DNA from: Nereocystis luetkeana
Lineage: Eukaryota; Sar; Phaeophyceae; Laminariales; Laminariaceae
Assembly (NCBI GenBank): GCA_031213475.1
Contig: JARUPZ010000020.1
Coordinates: forward strand, 9,785,562 to 9,849,561
Direction of reading: 5' to 3'
DNA length: 64,000 bases
The position numbers and the translations under genes are program-made. Under the pieces are notes generated by a model. That model had not been told where the DNA came from, did not search any database, and was given only the letters and a program-made list of their open reading frames with translations. Below, one piece after another: positions 50,554 through 56,500 of this stretch (positions within the stretch are counted from its first letter, which is position 1; each line of letters begins with the position of its first letter).

Positions 50554-53500
50554 GCTGTTGTTGTTGTTGTTGTTTTTATCCTCCTGCGGATGGGTAAAAA
50601 AAAAGCTCAAGCTTACCACACTCCCACGTTTCACGTTCTCGTGTCGTGTGTCAATTTAACCTATAGCTCCCGTTGCAACATCAGCCCAGGCTGCTGCTAC
50701 TACTGGCGCTTGGGCACGTTGACCCGACCTCACCTGACTGACCCCCGAGAGGGGCAGGTGCAGTGGAGGTGGCCACCCGGGAGAGCCATCTCTCCCGGGC
50801 AGTGTGGGACTTGCGCGAGCTCACCCACTAACATAAAACCGAGGCTATGAGGCCTTCCCGCCGGACTTGGTCCAGTTACGGTCTACCCTACCCGTTGGGG
50901 CGTTGGTTGTCAGTGAGTTCCTCCCCCCCCGCCCGCCCCCCACCCCTACAGCGCCTCTCCCATTTGTCTCAGTCAACCCCGTCCTCCCTTCCCCCGCTGC
51001 ACTTCCCCCGTTTGTCAAAAACGCCCTCCCCTCCCATCCCTCCCGACCACTTTTCTTCCACCGTTTGTGAAAACCGCCATCCGAAAATGGCCGACCGCTT
51101 TTAGGTGCTGGTGTGGTGGCATGGGCGAGACAGGTCCGGGTTCGTACGGAGAGGCCGACAACTGTGACAAGCCTTGCCCCGGGGACGAGGACGTTGCGTG
51201 CGGAGGCAAAAAGTGAGGTCAACGACCAGGCCACGCTGCCTATAAAAGCGCAACCAGTGCTTTAGATGGGTTGTTGTCGTGGGTGCTCACAATGTTTTAG
51301 ATGGGTTGTTGTCGTGGTCGTTAACAATATCTGGTACTTCAGATGGGATGTTGATATTGTGTTGCTATAAAACAAAACTCAGATGGGTGTTGGTGATGAT
51401 GATTGTTGTTGACGATCTCACGTAAGCTCCTCGCCACAATCTAGGTGGTGTTGTTCTTGTTGCTGCTGTTGTCGATCTCACACAAGATCCTTGCCATAAC
51501 CTATCCCTTGGTGAGGATGGGTGCCCACGCTTGACTGGGAGCACCGGCTTCGACAGGGAAAACGGTAGCAGTATCATGGTCGATGACCCGACCCCTTCAA
51601 CGCTCGAGACTGGACCTGCTGCAGCTCTTGAAACGTGCAAAGCGTCCGCTATGTTTCCCGCAGCCCGCTCTCATCGCCCAGTTGATTTCGTCGTTGGGGT
51701 TGTGTTACATGGACGACTTGCCAGCTAGCGGATTTTCGAAACAAATACCGCCCCGCCACTCCAATCGTCGTCGGTCGCGAAAATTATGTACGACCACCGA
51801 ATGCATCTGAGCATATATCTGGCAGAGGCGTGCTACGACCGGGTTCCCCAACGGAGGGTCCCCTTTGTGTTGGTACCTTACAGGGTAATTCGAATAAAAT
51901 ATCTACGATGGACCTAGGTTAAGCGTTGAGCGTCCTTTTTTATCAAGGTCAGTGTTTAGGGATGATACCGAGCTCCTCATGTCAGAAGACCAGTTCTACG
52001 ATAAAGGTAGCACATTTCCGCTAAAACGTTTCTGCATGACGGGTTCCTTAACCCAAACTCGTCGGAATGCCATTCCTGTTTCGAAAATTGTCTTTTTTGG
52101 ATACTTGGACCATGGGGGTATTTGTCGGGATGCAATTTGTTTTTTTTGCTGAATTCAGTTTTCCGGTGAGGTATGGAGTTCGTTAAGTGAGGCATCTCAG
52201 AAAAATCAGGGTGCACCTCTATCGTGGAACGGCTCAGAAGCCTGATGATAATCAGGTGCACCCCCTGCGTCTCCAAGTCAATAATGCTTGTTGTGTGTAC
52301 CCCCTTCCCCCCCCCTCTACGATAAGTGATACCTGGTATATAGGTTGAGTTGGCGTCGGTTGGAAACGACGCTGAACGCCATGCCGCTCACTATTTAAGC
52401 TCGACAAACAGGGTACCGTTTCATATTTTTTGGTCTGCATGTTTGTATTTGGGCGGTCGGTCACGGCTGGCGACCGAGTTAGATCATTTGTGCGGGGTGG
52501 AGAACCTTTACGCCGCACAAGGGGAACTATGGTATGACGTAGTGTTTACGGTAGGGCACCTACGAGGCAGTTACGTAGTACTCCCCTTGATATCGTTGGA
52601 AGTAGCCACACCGGAAAATAGAGTAACTAATTAAAGAGGCGCTCTACGATAGAGGTTCACCCCAATTTTTCTGAGGCTCCTCACTTAAGGAGCTCCGTGC
52701 CTCACCCGAAAACTGACTTCAGCAAAAAACAAATTGCATCCCGATGAAAAATCCCACGGCTCAAGTTTACTAAAACATCATCGTTCAAAACAATATTGGT
52801 ATTGCGACGGGTTTGGGCTAAGGAACCCCGTCCTTCAGAAACCATTTTAGCGGAAATGCGCTACCTCTATCGTAGAACGCGTCTAAAGCTGTTGCCCACA
52901 TGCAAGAAAGTACGCCTCACAATAGGTTCATAATAGGATGCGACTCGCCGAACACCTCATGGTGCTTCGCGCTTGATGCAAGCAATATCTGCCTGGTCGG
53001 TGAAAACCCGACGTGCTCCATCCCGGCGTTGTAGGGATGCGAGGGTCTATGGCCATACGACTACAGTCATGCATGATATCGAGTACATCCCCCCTGCCCC
53101 CTCCCTTGTCGCTCCGCTTAGACAATCAGGGATTGTATGCGCGAGTGCCCTCGGGACTAATTACTGTTGTTGCGTGTATTCCCCCTGCCCCCCCCCCCCC
53201 CCCCCCGCTTCGCCCGCGCGCACCCAGCTACCCCTCCCCTCCCATCCGCAACCATCCAGCCCCCCCCCCCCCCCTCGCTCACCATGTCACCCAAATCGGT
53301 AAATCCCGTTGTTATGTTGTTCGACAGGGCTAGCAGCGTGTACGTTATTCCTGTGGACCACACGTACATTGGCTGCTTCGATGACAAACAGGGCGACCGC
53401 GACATGTTTCTCGTACCCAAGGTACGCCCTGAATGGTTACTGATTGGTTGAGTGGTGCTTCGTTTGAGTGAGTTGACACTCACGCTGCATATCGTGTCCC

Positions 53501-56500
53501 TGAGTTTCGCAAAAAAAACGGTAAACATTTAACCAAACCCCACCATACTATATACAGTAGTACTTTACCAGGTTCTCAGGTAAGTTGCACTTTTATCGTC
53601 AGACTGAAGCATTTACAACAATTGGTTGGTGCTTGGCGAGCCTCTTCCAAACAAACGATAAGCCTCCGCATACAAAAACACCTGTTTCACACCGCCCAAC
53701 CATGGTATGCACACGAAAACGCCCGTTATGTCTCATAGAGTATTTGTGCTCCACGTTTACAGCCTAGCCGCGTGTATTGGCAACACGTAGCCCTCTGCCT
53801 TAAGGTCGAGCGTGAGGACATCGGAAACCCGGGGATGGGTCCAGGATGCCCCCTGATTATCGCAGCCGTTGGTATTGCTTCATGTTGCCGGGTGGGAACG
53901 CCGCGAAGGCTATGCCACTGCTGTCGGGGGGGCATTTATTGTAGCAGCTCACAAAACAATTGTGACTGACATGGAATCAAACCCCGCATAATATGCATGT
54001 ACAAGGCTTTCCTACCGAGTGCTTGGTTTCCACTTTGATCTCTGGGGGGGGTGGTGTGTCGTTCTCTCGTCGTCGGGGGCGCTCGCCGTATGCTGGTGAA
54101 ATATGTGCGCACCTCCTACATTAGTACGTACTGCTGTATCCGTACATCATAGGATATGCCAGCCACAAGGCGTTGGCTTTATTTAGACATTCAATTCCAT
54201 TTTTGTTTGAGGACAACGAAAATGTACCACCTCTACCTAGCATACCGTACTGCTGTAAGAGTAGCGTACAAAATAAAATAAATCAATACATCACATGCAC
54301 ATACATTCCAAATGAACTACTATGAGACGGACGCACAGTTTTGTAGCTTGTGGTTTGTGTCGATCATGCAGGCATGCGGTATTTGCTTGTTGGTAGGCTC
54401 AACCGAACACGACGAAAAAAATACCGGTATAAATTAGCTGCAAGTAAGCCACTACACCGAACCGGAAACAGTGTATAGTCGCCTATACCATGCTCAAGGC
54501 TGGTCAGGGTTGTTGACATACTGTACTTCTATAGCAAAGCCCGGACAGATAATCGATTCCCACCTCATGATTCATGATCTAGATATTTCAAGGCCGATCT
54601 ATTCCCGGGCTTGTATATGATCTAGCTCATGTTACCGGGTGGGACCCGCAGCCGGAGAGCACGACGTCCTACGCACCCCATGACGCGAGTGGTTCAATTT
54701 CGCGGTCTATGGTCGCTTGTGAGTAGATGCAGCTGTTCACACGAGAAGGTCAAACGTCCAGTGGGGGTGTATTTTGTTTGTCGTATGGGGTGTCTTCCGA
54801 ATTTCGTACAATTTCAACCACTGCAGCACCGCAAAATCGAGGAGTGGATCTTCGGTGAGAAAGCGCGGGCGGGCAACCTGGAGATACTCCCAAGTTTCTG
54901 TAGACGATACACTTATGTATACCGCACGCTCTTTGCTAAGATACGAACCAGCGGAACGCTCAGCCACAGCGTGTTAAACTAGCGACGGGAATTTCTGTAC
55001 TGATAAACATCCAGACATTGGAGTGAGCCGGAAACTCGGGGATAGGGGGTGGATAAGAACCGGCGAGGCCTTTTTAAAGCTGTCAGCTATAATAGCTGAA
55101 ACAGCCAACTTCTAAGAGGTTATTAGCGCTAAGCTGTCGGCTACTCTAAGCTGTCATATATCTTGTCATCAGTTACGCTAAGCTGCCATCTAAGACGCCA
55201 TCTACAGCAAGCTCCAATGTTATACTGTCAGTTAGGCTGTCATCAAAGTTGTCAGCTAAGCTATGGGGTCATACATGCGTCCAGCTACGCTTGGCTGCTA
55301 GCTTATGCGAAGCGCTCATCTAAGCTTGCAGCTGCACGCTACGCTGTCAGCCACGCCAAGCTGTCATCTAAGCGGTCACCGAAAAACGCTATTTATAGCC
55401 GAACCGTAATCATCCATACCCTTGTAACTCCCCCCCTGGTGGTTTCTGGTTGTTCGACCCCTGCGGCTTGGGCGCTACCAGTACAGCAGTGTACTGCTCC
55501 ACCGTGAAGAGCGCGGGCAAAGGCACCACTCGAGGGATAACTTTAACACTACCAACTATACTCTCATCTTCCCCGCCCCTGTCTACATACATAGTAACAC
55601 CTACGCAGGTGGTATTCGGCTACCTGATCCCCTGCAACCTGCGCGGTACATCACACTGCTCTACTCTCGAGAGCGCGGGCTATCCCTCGACACAAGAGAG
55701 CACAATAACACTTGTCAACTAAGCAGTCATCTGTCCCCCTCGCGTACATTACCCCTCCACAGGTGGTATCCGACTTCATGACCCCTGCAGCCTGCGCGGT
55801 GTACTGCTCCACCGTCGAGAACGCGGCCTACTTCGGGGTGCAAGACGCCCGCAAGTGCTTCTGCGGCGACTCGTACGGCAAGCACGGCGTCTCCAGCGCC
55901 TGCAACGATCCCTGCACGGGCGACTCAGACCAAGTGTGCGGGTCGAAGAACGTGAACAGCGTCTACACCCTGCTCCCGGGGGACGAGGCCAGCCCCCCTG
56001 TCGAGGTAGTGGAGGGGAACGACGCCCAGAGGATATGCCCCGAAGAAGGAGGGTACTGCGGCTGCTACGCGGACATTTCCACCGGGTCGCTGCTCAAGGG
56101 CATCGACATACTTGACAGGTACACAAACAACAGTATATATATGGGTCCGCCGACACGAAGAAACAATAAATCCGAACAAGGCTTTAGGTTTTACTCACTG
56201 TAGAATTACTTTTGACGACGCCGCTGACAATATCTCCATCCACATGTCCTCCCGAGCCATGCTATAACAGAGGAGCTGCTTGTGTGCCCAACACTTTTTA
56301 CAAGTAGAGCAGCGCCAACTACATGGGGATTCGTGCTGTTCCCTTGTTGTTGCTAAATCATAACGTTGGGTGGCAGGCATGGTTTTTCTGGGACATTTCG
56401 AACTTGAAAAAGATAGTATAGCTGTCGCTAGGAACTCGCGCAGCAGGACACTTGTGACTGGCGTCAACTTGCGTGCTTTCATGGACGGTGGCAAGCGAAC

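Larger units (their letters stand above)
49419..51212 (+). other. Exons 16-17: linker and first WSC domain
   Basis: A Pro/Ser/Glu-rich linker (about 716-735) precedes YTYVGCFGD, the usual WSC opening. The domain continues through MCSKRCAKEPGATFFGLQ and, across the intron in phase 2, CWCGGMGETG..NCDKPCPGDEDVACGG. The cysteine pattern is complete. WSC domains bind polysaccharide in fungal and algal wall proteins. Confidence 0.88.

Noticed and set aside
50362..50850. Plus-strand ORF of 162 codons with poly-Pro and poly-Val
   Set aside because: It is a translation of C-tracts and of the (TTG)n microsatellite in intron 16. The minus frame gives poly-Asn in the same way.
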